Assembly (NCBI GenBank): GCA_023375785.1
Contig: SZWC01003863.1
Location: 110,859 to 174,858, forward strand
DNA length: 64,000 bases
Origin: Penium margaritaceum
Lineage: Eukaryota; Streptophyta; Zygnematophyceae; Desmidiales; Peniaceae
Reading direction: 5' to 3'
The position numbers were made by a program, and so were the translations under genes. Below are positions 40,830 to 54,613 of the stretch, one piece after another (the stretch's first letter is position 1; each line of letters opens with the position of its first letter). The notes beneath the pieces are model-generated. The model was not told the DNA's origin. It did not search any database and saw only the letters and a program-made list of their open reading frames with translations.

Positions 40830-43800
40830 GCCTCTACACCATTGCCGCCTGAGGACCTTCCATGATGATTCCATAATATAAAGCCACATCCAAGCTGTGG
40901 AGCAACCTCTTTGATAAGGAAAACTAAATGTTGTATGCCTCAGTTCCAAGTTGATGCTTGACCATCAGCTTGTACAACCAATAGAAGGCATGAAGAAAGT
41001 AGTATAATGGATAGATATACATGAGATACACATTGTTACTTGTGTGCGCTCATACAGAATTAGAAACATGTACCACGTCCACTTTTGCATGCAGATACCA
41101 CCACTAGCTGGTCCCTAGCTGATGTGATTAGCGACATGTGTACTTCTTACATATAGGTTTCATGTAGCACGGTGGAATTATTGATGTGTGAGGTCATGCA
41201 CATACTTCCAAGAAAATTGTTTCGCCTTCTTGTTCCACCCTACTTGCAAACTCTTCCTCAAGTGGTAGGCACGGTAAGTGTGAGTAGTACCAGCCAGGCA
41301 GTGTTTGATAGCATCATGCTTGCCTCCTTGCCAAGACGATGATTGTGCCAGTGGCATAAGTGGTGGGATAGAGATTGCAAGATTGAGGTGGTGATACAAC
41401 CATGACTGCTCGTTTTAACATGCACCAGGGTCAACATCCTAGGTTATGGATACCTGTTTTCATCTAAAAAATAGGTGTACGGATAACAACCTTGGGCCCA
41501 TTAAGAAAAAATCCTTTCCATAGATACGATGCATTGAGAACAATACATGCCAATGCAAGTTGCTCTTTGTGACACAAATACTCACTTAAAATTTATTGTG
41601 TCATTCACATTTGCCACTTTGATGCTGAGTTCATGCGCACCAGTTACGAGCCAAAATGACGGGAATATTAGGAACGCTAGAACGTATCAAAAACATCATG
41701 GTTATATGGTTGGATGCTTTTAAAATATCCTAACATTGAGATAAAAATAGTATACCTCATCCCAATGTTGAACGGTGAAAGTGACTCAAGCACTTCACCT
41801 TGTTCCTCGTAAGCAAGGATTGTGCCAGTAACTTAGCATGATCAGTATGGCCAAGATCGCGTTGCACACATGCTAAGCCAAAAAACTTGACAAGCCACTA
41901 GTCTTTAACAATTTCTGAAATATAGCCATATTATGAAGTTTTGGTCCATTAACAATGTATCATCTTTTCTTTTGCATTTGCAAGGCCTTTTTCTTTGTGA
42001 GCCATTTGACGTTTGTACACATCATAACTGTAGCATGTAGAAGTGGATACAAATAAGTGGGATCTTTAAGAAGATAAACTTACACACTTGAATGATGAAT
42101 GATTCTGATTGAGGACATAATGACATGCCAGTGATCAATGTCTATCGAGGAGCAAGGCCCCATACAAAATAAATCCTAGTAGTTACTAGTCTTTTCATCA
42201 CAATGTCATATCCTCTCTGCATCATTCTGGTCTTGATTTAGCCAAAAGATGGTTTCTCCAGAAACTCAGCCAAGAAAAGAAGGTTATGGAGGTGGTGATG
42301 TACGTTGTGAAAGTTCTATGAAGATGGTGGTAAGAGGGACCAACCACCCAACCAGCTAGAGGTGGGCATAATGGAATAGCAAGTGGAAGTTGTGCTAGGG
42401 AAATCGGAGGGGGGCTATGCGTAGATGTAGAACAAAGAAGAGATGGCCAGTGGGAGGTTAATTTTATTGAGCAACAAGTGGTTGACAAGACTGAGCACCA
42501 GGATGGGGATGGGTCTGATGAGTAATAGGCAGGTTCTATTTTGTAGTGGGTGCAACATACAAAAGGGATTGGTAAGTAGCAGGTTGATTCCATTGACAGT
42601 GCTAGTGGAGGTCAAGCTGTAAGATGCGGAGAACCTAGCCATGAGAAGATGAATTGCAAGGAGCATAAGGGCTAGATATCAGGTTGTGGCTTCCGCCAAC
42701 AAAGTAGTGGAGAATATGCCTGAAAATGTTTTTTTTTGGCGTGGATCAATGGGTGGTGATGAAGTGCCATCAGCAACTAGTGGATTAGCCAAACCACCGG
42801 GAGGCACATAACTTGTATGTAGTGGTGGTGGCCAAGGCTATATAGTAGGAGGCACAATGACCTGACCACAATGAGGGTTTGATAGACGAGACGTTGGTAT
42901 TTGGGTCTGAGAAACATCATATGGACAAAATTGGTCAATGTAATCAAGAGGGGAGGGTCCACAGGGACTAAAAAAGAGGATGGTAACAATGGGCTGAAGA
43001 CACTAGAAACTTCCCTACAAATAGTTGCCCACTTTTTGGGCGCTCTTGGCTCTACCCAATGGAATGTGGCGTGTGTCTAAGGTACCATGTCATTGAAAAT
43101 GAGTGTAAAAAATCTTACATGAACTGTGTTTCTCAAATAATTGGTATTTGGCTCACCTCATTAGAGGATGAGTGAGACACCAAGTTGTTGCCTGCCACCA
43201 AGTTTTGATGTTCCATCATGGTGAGCTCTGTGAGGCACCAGACGGTCAAGTTCCTACAAAATGAGGATGCCTAACAAAGATCTCATCCCCGGGTCATTTG
43301 TGCACAAGCACCTGCTACTTCCTCGTGAGCTGGGCTACCTTCCATGTCATGTCATCAACATGGCAATGCATGACCTTCAATGGATTGAAAAATTAAGCCA
43401 TCATTCTAAAATGGGCAAGATCCCCTGTGTATATAGCCACATAACACTTACAAGATACATCAAAAAATGGTGAATTCTTAGGTAAACAATGATTTGACAT
43501 AACTTTCACGCACGATCGTAGGGATGGAGAAAAACAAAATAATTATCCAGACTGCCTAGTTTGGCATGCTTGGAAATATTTTTACTTCTAATCCCAACTC
43601 AAGAGTTTGGTTCTCTATACAGTAGAGAAACAAGCATCTATTCGAGTAAAAACAAATTCTCTTAGTGTTCATTTGTGCCTCCCCTTTGGCTGCACCCATT
43701 CGAGGCCTGTGGCTGTTGACTTGCTTGCAAAGATGAAGGGAAGAAGAAATGTTTCTATCTGTTTACATGTAATATACATGTTAAAAAAGAAATAATGGTT

Positions 43801-43890
43801 TATTGGAAATGCTAAGCAGATTTTTACTTCTTCTCCATTGTAGCTGAGAGATCTTTGCTTGTGTTGTGATGAATGGTGGCTTGTGATTTT
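40830..43890. other. no gene recognised
   Basis: Only broken short frames. Minus-strand pieces at 42222-42989 are Pro/Ser/Leu-rich without a known domain. AT-richer than the retroelement regions. Confidence 0.6.
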
Positions 43891-43914
43891 TTTGTGTGGA
43901 GGTAGAGTTTAGCG

Positions 43915-44265
43915 CGCGGCCAACGCCACGTGGATCAAGTGGGGGTCCCTGGCCTGTGGGCTGTTGGACGGGATGGCTTGAGGGTCGGAGACCCTCAAGC
44001 ACTGTGGTTTTGGCCAAGTTGGCCAAGGATTCCATCCAACAGATTATGTTGGTATCAGAATGCCGCGGCTTGAGTCCATTGTGCGGATGCCGAGGGCAAC
44101 TAAATCCTAGTGGGGAGAAAATCACACCACTGGTGCCACGTGGATGGAGCGGGGGTCCCTGGCCCATGGGCGGTTGGACACAATAGCTTGAGGGTTAGAG
44201 ACCCTCAAGCACCTCTTCTTTGCCTAGTTGGCTAATGATTCTTTCCAATCAATTACATGGCAGAA
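43915..44265 (+). repeat. diverged direct duplication, about 205-bp period
   Basis: Two copies share GCCACGTGGAT, GGGGGTCCCTGGCC, GCTTGAGGG and GAGACCCTCAAGCAC (first copy about 43927-44015, second about 44134-44213). Each contains a short inverted pair around GAGACCCTC. Between them lies a plus-strand PBS-like site. Probably pieces of LTR ends. Confidence 0.7.
44050..44061 (+). other. isolated plus-strand PBS-like site
   Basis: The plus strand reads TGGTATCAGAAT, 10 of 12 bases to the initiator-Met PBS. It suggests the inner end of a plus-strand LTR at about 44048, the only hint of an element in that orientation. No gag follows that I can recognise. Confidence 0.45.
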
Positions 44266-47200
44266 ATTTTTGGGTCCTAGTGTTCTCTTTGAACACTGTG
44301 CGAAGTGTGTATTAACAAGTGCGTACATGTGGATTGTTTTGGAAGGTATGGTTCATATGAGCACTCTTGTGCTCATGTGGGCAGAAGTTTTCGTATTCTA
44401 GAACATATTTGACTAGTATAATGAAGTTAAAGTCAGAAATTTAATGTAAAATTCTCTATGCAGTAAGGTCTACTCTAGGCATGTTAGAACTAAAGCTTGA
44501 GGCATATATGTTGTTTGAGTTTCTATAGATAATTCTATGGCGTGCATTGTGTGTGCAAAACAGCCATGGAGGTCTTTATGACATTTAAAAGAACGTGTAA
44601 ACTGTAAATCTTGTTCAAGACTCTTTCCCCCCTTCGATGAAATCTATTATGGTGAGTATATGTGGGGGTTTATATGGTGCTTATTGCACACTAACATATA
44701 CATTGTGATTTCTGTGAATGAAGGACTATAATTGATCGTGCTCTCCCTCCTCCCCACCGATTTTGAGAGCGAATGGGGGAAATGGATGTGTGAGTGTCTT
44801 CGATGCAAAGTCATGGTTAATCATCCACATAGATACACTGTTTTATGAATAGTACACTTAGCATATCTTCATTTCATAAACATTTTCCTTTCTAGCATGC
44901 ATTTGTTACATCACCAGTTTCCTTAAAACAAGGAAAAGGTATTTGTAGGACAAATTCCAGTTTATTTCATCTCCAATAAAATTTCAAAGTCATGTGATAT
45001 TCATAACATGTGCAGTTTTCTTAGCTAGCACATGTCTTTCTTATGAGTTTGCTTGTGGAATATGTTTCTCCCATGGTCTTTGTCTTGAAATGTGCGTGAA
45101 GTAAAAGAAATTAAGACATCAAGATGTAGGACATGTAATAGCTTCATTGCAAATTTAGAAAGAGATGCGTACATAAGTTGCTCATGGTCTATGGTGGTCC
45201 CCTAACACTCCGAGTGCATCTAGGGAGTATATGGAACACTATATTGAAGAGTTGTGCACATTTTGACAATTTCGTATTTTGTATCTCCTCTCTCTCCCTC
45301 CCCAAACCTCGCGAATGTATTTGAGATGTGTAGCAAGTAGTGAACTTGACAGATATTGAAAAATAAACACACGTGTATCTTCTTTCCAATATTTTTTAGG
45401 TTCCCTTTTCCATCGATTCAAAAGGATAAACAAACGGGAATGATAATAATATGACATAAATGTGATCAATTTCAAACTAATCATGCATCCTTGATAACTT
45501 CTCTCCACACGATGACCTTGACCACGATGCAACATGACCTAGTGAGCTCATCCCTTCTCAAACATGTGGACTGTATTGGGGGAGTGAAGCAGAGATTGTT
45601 CCAAAGAAACAAGAAAAAGTGTTCACTTATGTAATCCCTACTTTGGTTGAAGGTTGAATGCGCTGATGTACTTTTCCTAACCCTCATTCAACGACCCCAA
45701 TACACTAAATCAACACATTTTTTATTGGAGGGGAGGGACACTTGAAGTTGGACCTCCTTGAAAAGCACAACTGTAGCCGGTAAGTGTATTGGTGAGTGTA
45801 TATGAGAAAATTATTCAGAATAATGTAAGTTTATTTCCATTCTCATGGATGTCTAGATTTCTTTTGCCAATAACTGAAAAGGATTGATGGCCTTGAACAA
45901 AAGTTATCCAATTTTACATAATGTATTTCACGCTGCATTGTGTAATTCACATTGTTGCCATGTCGATTTGCTCCTTCCTTCGAACATGTTAGTGAAGTAG
46001 GGAGTATATCATAGACATGTAACTTTATTGATCGATGGATTCCTTGCTTTTTTTTTATGGTGCACGTGTATTTGTTTCCACCCCTGTCCAGATGAACTCC
46101 CAAGTAAACCACCACAAAACACATTTTGTAACTTAGAGGGTGAGAGGGATGGGGTGAGGGGCGGACATCACCCAAGGTCTTGATTGTACCTCCAACAAAA
46201 GGAACGAATTGCTACCACATGTAAGAAAAACATATTCTACCATTTATTGAAAACAAACTATGCTACATGCTGAGGAAATCTTTCCATAATGACATTCCAT
46301 TCAGGTGGGTGGTTAGACAAGGAAAGTGCATCAAAACAATTTTCAATCTCACGGTTTGCATGATGCAAAATGCAGGTACAATCGAGGGTCAGCTATAGAA
46401 TAGAAAACTAACAAGAATGATCTCTTTCTACATGTCATGTTAGATCGTATTGTGACATGCTTCCAACCTGATTCCAATGTTTTTTTACTATAATTAAGAT
46501 TAATTAGCTCACATGCAAGTTCATCATAACTTCTCAAGACCGTCAAAGCATGACATCCATGTACGTGAGATAAAAAACAATTTATAGGAAACATTTTTCT
46601 TGACAACATTCCATATCTTAGAAACATCATCACCATATGGATTTTAATGTACACCTGTATGCAAGTGTGCAGTTATGGAACCAACGATCATAAACGCTAA
46701 TGCAGATTTCTACATATGTATAGTTTTTCCATATTTAAGTTATTTCCTGAAAATGCATTTCTATCTACAAAGCTTGTGCATGTCTAAACATCCTCCCCAT
46801 AGACACTTCCATGGAAACTCACCATTTTCTTATGGTTGAAAGGAATAAACTCAATATTCATTGGCTAACCTTCGATCCCCTCCCACTAACCAATCCAAAA
46901 TTTTACATGGCGAATGTTTTATTTTATCTTATGTGGTGGAAATCACAAAAATGCAATAAAAAGATCATGCTTTGTCCTCAAATGTAAATTCCTTATTATT
47001 CTAATCCACATAATCCTGACCCCTATGGTCCTACATTATATATGGGGCAAGTGTTTGGCAATGTATGTGGTACAAAAATTGTAGTGTACAAAGATTGTGT
47101 GTTAAGTATTGTCCCCCTATAAACAATATCTCCTCTAATTGCTTTATGCACTGGGAAAATTGGAAGGGGGACCCTTTGCATCCGGTATAAAACATTTCAT

Positions 47201-47580
47201 CCTCTTCCCTTAATAGAGAAATGTCACTAGGAGAATATATGTGGCGTTTTAGATGGTGGACATAACAAAAAACTAACATACATGTTTTAGTGAGCTCAAA
47301 TAGAGTAACATCATTGTTGCTCCACCTCCCCATCCCAAATGTCTACTTTGTATATGAAAGTGCATGTATGGCAATGTGTGTAGTACATGTGTTTGTATGT
47401 ACAAAAAGTGTATCGCATAAGTGTTATTTTCGTAGAATATATTTTTGTGAAAACAAATACATGTATGAATTTATATCCCCCCATGCATATGATATCCTCT
47501 ACTCAACACGTACAATCTTACCTTCGGCAAAATAGCTTGCATAGCCATAAAATACAATGTATGAATCTCATCCACCTGTT
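44266..47580. other. no gene recognised
   Basis: AT-rich sequence with only short chance frames on both strands. A weak duplicated motif (GGCAATGTRTGTRGTAC with similar flanks) occurs near 47057 and 47370, too diverged to classify. Confidence 0.6.
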
Positions 47581-47584
47581 GTTC

Positions 47585-47672
47585 AAAAGAAAAGCAACAA
47601 TCTATATGTGGTTTTGAAGGAAAGCAACCATCCGTCCGTGGTTTGGAAGAGAAATAACCACTCGCCCTTGGT
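47585..47672. repeat. 30-bp minisatellite, three diverged units
   Basis: Three units built on GAAAGCAAC...TGTGGTTTKGAAG occur in tandem. On the minus strand they read as repeats of about ten residues of the form CCFSF, GCFPSKPH and GYFSSKPR. No longer frame supports a gene. Confidence 0.7.
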
Positions 47673-48525
47673 AGTTTCACACATCAATGACTGCTAGTTC
47701 CCATGATATATGTGCAACATTGTGGGCCCTTCATTTTGTTTCACTTGAACACATATTTTGTGTTTGGTTTCTGGAATCTGTAGAATCATGTGCTGCATGT
47801 CTATGGATGTGACTCTAAATGAATAGACTTGTTTGAAAAAAGATTTAGTTCCATGGTCTTCATGACCCCCAAACGATGGGGACCATATTTGTGTTTGTAA
47901 TCCATGTAGTTCATGTTGCTTCTACGATACTTCTTGCATCATTTGCTCACATTTTTTTAACCCGAGTATATGTAAAAAAGCACGTCCTACAAGCATGGAT
48001 TTCTGGCACTATGTCAAACTTGCATGTGCACAAATAGTGTAGTCATTGCCCAGTCCATTCTTGCTCGCACGTGCAACCATAGCGGGGATAGGCTATAGAC
48101 CACTTATGATGAACGATGTCTGGGTCCATGACATGCTGTGGCCAAACAGGCAACTACATTACACATGATGGGCAGTGGCCTCAACTTTGTTGCATGATCA
48201 TAGTTGTCTACGAGCGATCGTGGATTGTTGTCAGGTACAGTCTCCCCCCCCTCCTTAGTTGTCAATCAATTTTAGAGTCCCTATTGCACATCGGCCACCA
48301 TGGAGGGGCATTGAGTGTTTGTAGTGGAGAATAAACATGGTCTTAACTCTTGTAATCAAGTAAGGTGAGTCAACATGTAGGGTATGGGACATACATCTTG
48401 CAGGACGAAGATTCCTGGATGCCCATTATTAGCGGTATGGCGTCCCAAACCTCGGCCAGTGCTCGGAGGGAAGAGGCTTCTACAGCCATCCGACTAGTGT
48501 ATAATGAGCCCCCTAGGCTGCCCAC
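47673..48525. other. no gene recognised
   Basis: No domain, repeat or RNA gene seen in this AT-rich stretch. Confidence 0.6.
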
Positions 48526-49305
48526 TTGACAACCAATCTCACGTGCCAAAGCACTAAGTCCAAGGACTTCCACGCTCTCACCTCGCCCAGCCCCGCATAC
48601 ACGACGCTTGGCTACCTCCGAAAGTCATTGTGTCTTGCTCGTAGTGTCTTAGTACTGCCTGCCACGCATGTTACCTTCCCGACAATCAACGACTCGTGCC
48701 ACTGGTGCCACCTCTTTGTCAGCACCTCCTGACCCAAGGCGACGCCTTCTTGGTTGCCCATTACGACCCATTTCTACTTGGTGAGGACCCAGAGGCAAGC
48801 TCGTGGGGTTACTAGTTGCACCACTTGCTTCACCATCACGTTCACCGCAACTTGTACCACCCGCTGCTCCACCCGCTACATTTCCAGTTGTATCATTTGA
48901 TTCAACGCCTCTTACACCATCAACATACCACCCACAACACCTCCCGCTCCAGCGCAAGATGTTCCTCCCTCTGCTCCATACACTTCATGCAAAATTGGTC
49001 CTAACGAAGCCACATACGCCCATACCCATGGTCGATTGGCTGAACACACTCACAACAGCCATGATCGTACATGCTCCCTCGCTTCCCTTCCATCTACGCA
49101 ACATCCGCAGGCAGGAGCATCACCGGGCAATCTTGTTGTTCGTGGAAACCACACACCTAGGGGCGCGACACCACGAACATAGCTAGCTATTCCTCGGGGT
49201 CCACTTCATGGTGTTGTCGTAGTGTTGGTTCTGGTCCAGCCACCACCTCCGGCACCCTAGGTTGTGAACTTCGACTCAGGTGCCGAAGAAGAACACTTCT
49301 TCGGT
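48526..49305 (+). pseudogene. GC-richer Pro-rich coding-like patch, unknown
   Basis: This patch is clearly richer in C than its surroundings. Plus-strand frames give PLASPSRSPQLVPPAAPPAT and VDWLNTLTTAMIVHAP (48803-49186), and in another frame VNFDSGAEEEHFFG with a stop near 49305. Frames shift and contain stops. It could be an exon remnant of a host gene or part of an unrecognised transposon. No domain recognised. Confidence 0.25.
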
Positions 49306-50352
49306 TGAATCGGGGTCATGAGTGTAAAGAATGGGAAAGGCACTGAGATTCATTTTCATAAATGCATGATAATTTCATCTCTTGTTTCCGTGCCCTTTGC
49401 ATTAAGGTTCAACTCATTGTAGTAATGTAATGATAATAAAATGTCTTTTCTATGTCAAGACACTTAGATATTTGTGCATATACACAAAGTAATTAATGGA
49501 AGGATTCATGTTATTTGTCTTGTAAAAATACAATCACCCTACCACTGTCGCATTATCCTAATAACATCAATAAACGATTAGCATGCTATCAATTTGTCCC
49601 ACCATTGAACTACCTTGTTGCACTCGTTTCCTACTTTTTTGCTATCCAACTTTCGTTGTAAGTGTAGGCAAAGTTTCTTTCCCAAAATGATCAATCACAA
49701 AAAATGACCTTGACCCACTTGTACGATTAATGGTCAACCAAACTCTTTCTAGGGACAAATTTGAAGGAAGAAGAATTTGATACGAACTTGTGTTTTTCTT
49801 AACAAAATAGTTGATGGTAAAATAAATAAATAAAAATAAACTCAAATCCTAAATCATTCCATACTTTCTCTTTTTATATCAAAATATTTTTTGGCATGAG
49901 AAATGTTTTTAGTAAATCGCACATAATTACTTCAAATCTTTTGGACACATCCTTGACGCATGATCTTCATCATGATCTACCTTAACATAAGGAATCAAAC
50001 ATAAAGATTAGCTTTAGCCTTTATACCTTATTCACATCAGAAAAAAATGTGATATGGTTTTTAGTTGTGATAGAATTTGATTGAGGGCAATATGTAACAT
50101 ATTTCACCATGGGGTTAAATTTGGTAGTAGATTTTAGATGGTTTTCGTTTGATTACCTGCATAGGATGCATATGCTACATCTTCTCCCTCATTTTGCGGC
50201 TTGGAAGATAATCATTACTACATTATTTTGTCCCTTTTGACCATTAGGCAAGATTATGAATCAACTAAGTTGCTGGCTATAGATATTTGGCAAGAAATTA
50301 TGAGATCATGGTCCATGATTGCCTCTGTGCGCACATACCATTGGAATACAGA
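49306..50352. other. no gene recognised
   Basis: AT-rich intergenic sequence, no features seen. Confidence 0.6.
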
Positions 50353-51345
50353 CAAAAACTTTATTTCCATTTCCATTTTAAGTTAAGCAAATGAATACCA
50401 TCTTAGTCCAAAGGATGTTGGTGTCTACACCATCCATTACAAAAAATGCTTTAAATATCAAGAAAGAGTGTGTACACGTGTTCTTGAAAAAATCTTGGAG
50501 TTATTTCCATCTCCATGGTCTCTTTGCAAAGGCATTTTATCAAATTGTAAGCCGCTCCCACGCTACCCCAAAGCCACATTGGTCCACTTTTTGTATTCAA
50601 GTTCTTTTGGATGTAGGTTAATGTAAGATGTTTTTATAAATGAGAAAGAACATTGAAATCCCTCGTAGATTTCGTTTCTAGATAGTATCGTAAATGAGTT
50701 GAGGAAACTTTTCAACACGAGACTGATATTATCCAACCATGGTCCTAATTTAGACTCCTTTCCAAAGTTTCATACCATGGTGTAAAACGGAAAAGTCTCT
50801 TAAATGTATTCAGAGCCTAGTACGTTTAGGTGGAATATAAAATCTCATNCAAAAACTTTATTTCCATTTCCATTTTAAGTTAAGCAAATGAATACCATCT
50901 TAGTCCAAAGGATGTTGGTGTCTACACCATCCATTACAAAAAATGCTTTAAATATCAAGAAAGAGTGTGTACATGTGTTCTTGAAAAAATCTTGGAATTA
51001 TTTCCATCTCCATGGTCTCTTTGCAAAGGCATTTTATCAAATTGTAAGCCGCTCCCACGCTACCCCAAAGCCACATTGGTCAAATTTTTGTATTCAAGTT
51101 CTTTTGGATGTAGGTTAATGTAAGATGTTTTTATAAATGAGAAAGAACATTGAAATCCCTCGTAGATTTCGTTTCTAGATAGTATCGTAAATGAGTTGAG
51201 GAAACTTTTCAACACGAGACTGATATTATCCAACCATGGTCCTAATTTAGACTCCTTTCCAAAGTTTCATACCATGGTGTAAAACGGAAAAGTCTCTTAA
51301 ATGTATTCAGAGCCTAGTACGTTTAGGTGGAATATAAAATCTCAT
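50353..51345. repeat. contig-overlap duplication around N at 50849
   Basis: Bases 50353-50848 recur at 50850-51345 with a few single-base differences (for example CCACTTTTTG versus CAAATTTTTG near 50583/51079). The single N at 50849 marks the join. Confidence 0.92.
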
Positions 51346-51743
51346 CAGGCACATATTTTTTAAGAACTAGCTACAAACCTCACTAGTACATGTAGGTGAC
51401 ATCCTGTATCACACCATCAAATTTCATCATGGATAACTCCATCATTAGATAAAGATTGAAGTTAGATGGAAAAGGATTTGAATGTAGCTTGATGTGATTT
51501 GTTGCCATTCAGGCCACGAAAGATTTGTGCTATCGAAGTTGCCATTTTTAGAGCCATCTCGTTTTACTTTGCTTGATGCATAGAAAAAACGAACAAACAC
51601 CACAAGCCCATCCACTTATGCCTTTGCCAAGTGGGATATGAGTTTTATTTGTAGAATTATTTTAATCTCACTAAATTTGAGATTGTTTTTTTGATACATT
51701 GGAGCAATGAGAAAAATAAACACATTGTATCCATGTATCCAAG

Positions 51744-52450
51744 TGTAGCGGGTCGAGTCTCCAGCTCCTACTCTGAAGTCGTCATCGTAGTTCGCAGAAT
51801 GGCGTTGTCAGTCCGCGTCAGGGGTTTACGCCCTTCGCAGGACTGAGGGGCAATCATCATCAACGACCCAGAGCAGGGAGACTCATATGTTTCGAGTCTC
51901 CGGAGGCCCATTTCTGTTTTTAACCTCACCCATGGTTCTGGGACCCAAACAGGGGGTTTTTACCTCGAACTCGTTTGTTCACATGAGTTATTTCATTATT
52001 TTTATGTCAAAGTTTGTCGCAAACAAACTTCGATTTATGTTTTGACGCTCAAGTGCGAATCGTCGCGTGCGAGGCACGCTGGCAATTTCGTGCCGGGTCT
52101 CTTGCCTCTCGTCCCTCGTCTCCCTACCTCGTCCTCGCTCGCTCGCTTGCGAGGAGGGCGAGCAGGGGCAAGGACACAAGGCCACGCGGCCTTGCCCTCG
52201 AGGCCCTTGTGGGCCCTAAGCCACCAATCAGGCTGAGGCTACGATCGGCGGCTTGCAGCTGGCCGGCCGATGGCCGCCCGGTCGCTTGGCCGGCCGTCCA
52301 GCTGGCCGGCCAAGCGAGCTGGCCGGCAGCGAGCTGGCCGGTGGCCACCGAAGTGCTGGTTGCCGGCCAGCCCTCGTTGACGCGAGGGGTGGTGCGCAAC
52401 CACCCCTCACTTCAACAAGGAGGGAGGGCCGAACCGGCCCTCCCGCTACA
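51744..52450 (-). repeat. Gy2 3' LTR, first copy
   Basis: 707 bp with ends TGTAGCGGG and CCCGCTACA, which form a 9-bp terminal inverted repeat. It contains a GGCCGGC-rich block at 52240-52370 made of short GCTGGCCGGC units. Confidence 0.88.
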
Positions 52451-52738
52451 TTCCTCCCCACTTGTTATGAACGGTCCGGGTTCATGAACAACAAGTAGGA
52501 TTGTCAGTCAGTGATTCATCAACATTGTGAAAGAAAATTAATAATTTCAATCACCAGCTAGACATGAACACGTGCATGGTACTTAGACCTAAGCTGTAGC
52601 TTGCAGGTCAGCATGGCTAGCGGCCTCCCCCCTTTAGGTTGGAGCGTCCGTGCGACAACCATGTTGGGCGACCCCAACCTCCTATGGTCATTGTCCATGA
52701 ATGCTGCCCTGTGGGAATGTTGTTCACCTTTTCCGCGT

Positions 52739-53160
52739 TCAGGTGGTACCTCTTGCCACTCGTCGATCTTTGCAAGCTGCAAGCTCGCTACAGTACTCAT
52801 TAACCACCCCTGTGCGCAACCGAGATTCAGGCTCCCATGAATTATGTTTGGGTCCACAACCGGCCCAATGAACGAAGTACTCCCTAACAACGCGTGACCG
52901 AAGAGTACTCTCTCGGTGCTGGAGTGGGCGAAGGACCTCGTATTGGCCGTCGGCAGCAAGGACTACTGGCGGTGGCTGAACGGTTCCTCCTGCCGTGTAT
53001 GGAGCTAGCAGGCTCACATGAAACACGTCATGTATCTTCATACTCGACGGGAGGGGTAATGGGTATGCCACTGGCCCGATGCGTGCCACAATAGGATACA
53101 ACCCAATCCACTTCGGTAGACGTTTTCTTGCCCCTGGCGACTTCAGCTAAAGGTTTTTAG
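52739..53160 (-). pseudogene. Gy2 integrase C-terminus and chromodomain, first copy
   Basis: The minus strand reads IGPVAYPLPLPSSMKIHDVF and HVSLLAPY (the GPxxY module at the end of gypsy integrase), then a chromodomain at 52817-52942. See the second copy for details. Confidence 0.85.
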
Positions 53161-53233
53161 TGTTAAGCAACACTTTGTCATCGATGTCAAACGAGACCTC
53201 TCGACGACCTTTGTCTACATATGCCTTTTGTCG

Positions 53234-54067
53234 TTATCGAGTTGCTTGAAGGTGACCCTTTGCCTCCTGTAACAAGGAGTCGATGCGCTGAGCAAAGGCT
53301 TGAGCGGAAGGAAATTGCCCTTTTGTACTGCCACTCTTCACCAATGAAGAGGGTACCACTAGATGCTGACCACTGCTCAACACGAACGGTGTGAACTGTG
53401 TGGACTCGTTCTCCGAGTTGTTCACCGCAAACTCTGCCGGTGCTAGGAATTCGTCCCGATCATGCATGGCAGGGTCCACGTACATGCGGAGCATCTGCTC
53501 TAGAATGCGGTTCATGTGCTCTGTTTTTCCGTCAGTTTGAGGGTGAAATGCTGTCAACATTTGCGACTCACTGCCGAAGTACTCATGCATCTTTTGCCAA
53601 AAATTACTATCAAATTTTTGATCTCGATCGGAGATGACGCGCAACGGCAAGCCGTGGTACTTTACGACACCCTCAAAGAAGAGAGGAGTGGTCTCCTCTG
53701 CGTTCACGTCAGTGGTTGTAGGAATGAAGTGTGTCATCTTCGTCAAAAGATCCATAACCACTAGTATTGCATCATGGCCACGGGCCGTGTCCAGAAGACC
53801 GGTAATGAAGTCCATGCTGGCGCACTCCCATGGAGTCCCAGGAATGGGAAGCTGTTGGCGGAGTCTAGCAGGCTTCTTGTTACTAGCCTTATTCCGAAGA
53901 CATGGGTCGCATGTCATGCAATACTTTCGGCCATCGACACTCCATCCTGGACACCAATAGTGGTCTGAGAGTGCGTGTCCGGTCTTTTCGGGTCCCACAT
54001 GACCTGCGAACGGCCGGTCGTGGAACTGGGAGATAGCCTTTTCTCGAAGGTCTCCTGAGTCTGGCAC
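53234..54067 (-). pseudogene. Gy2 integrase core, first copy
   Basis: An open frame of 277 residues, nearly identical to that at 57949-58782 (differences include DRPFAGH versus DPPFAGH and VVMDL versus VVVDL). It is a fragment of one polyprotein, with its apparent start created by an upstream stop. Confidence 0.85.
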
Positions 54068-54613
54068 AACAACTTGTTCTCCGTGCTAGAATATTCTTGC
54101 GGCCTCCACCAAGCCATACTTGTCCAGATTTTGGGAGTCTTGAAGCAAAGAATCCACAAAATATCCCATCCGGATCCTGTTTACAAAACCGTTGTAATGG
54201 ATGATCTCTCGTGGTGGTTGGCGTAGAGATGCAGGGGGGTCTGGTGATTGTGCTGTTGTTGTTGCAATGGCCATGAAACACCCACCGACCTTTGTGGTCG
54301 CTTTAATGTCCACGGGCTTTCGGCTTAGTGGATCGGCCACATTGATGCATCCTGGCCGACATTCCCATGTGAACGAGAATTGGCTCAGGTATTCGCTCTA
54401 ACTTGCATGTCGTCTTGAGAGGTCTGGTTGCGTTTGGAAAAACACCAATGGATTATGGTCGGTCACGACTATCACACCCCCTTCATCACCCTCGAGGTAG
54501 CAATGCCACATATTGAAAGCATCTACTATCGCAAGGAGCTTTTGATCACCAGTCGTGTACCGCGTTTCTGCGAGGATGAGCTTCTGGCTCTCATATGCAA
54601 CTGGATGACCGTT

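Noticed and set aside
48526-49305. Host gene exon on the plus strand
   Set aside because: The patch is GC-richer and Pro-rich but needs frame changes and passes stops; without transcripts I list it only as a low-confidence remnant.
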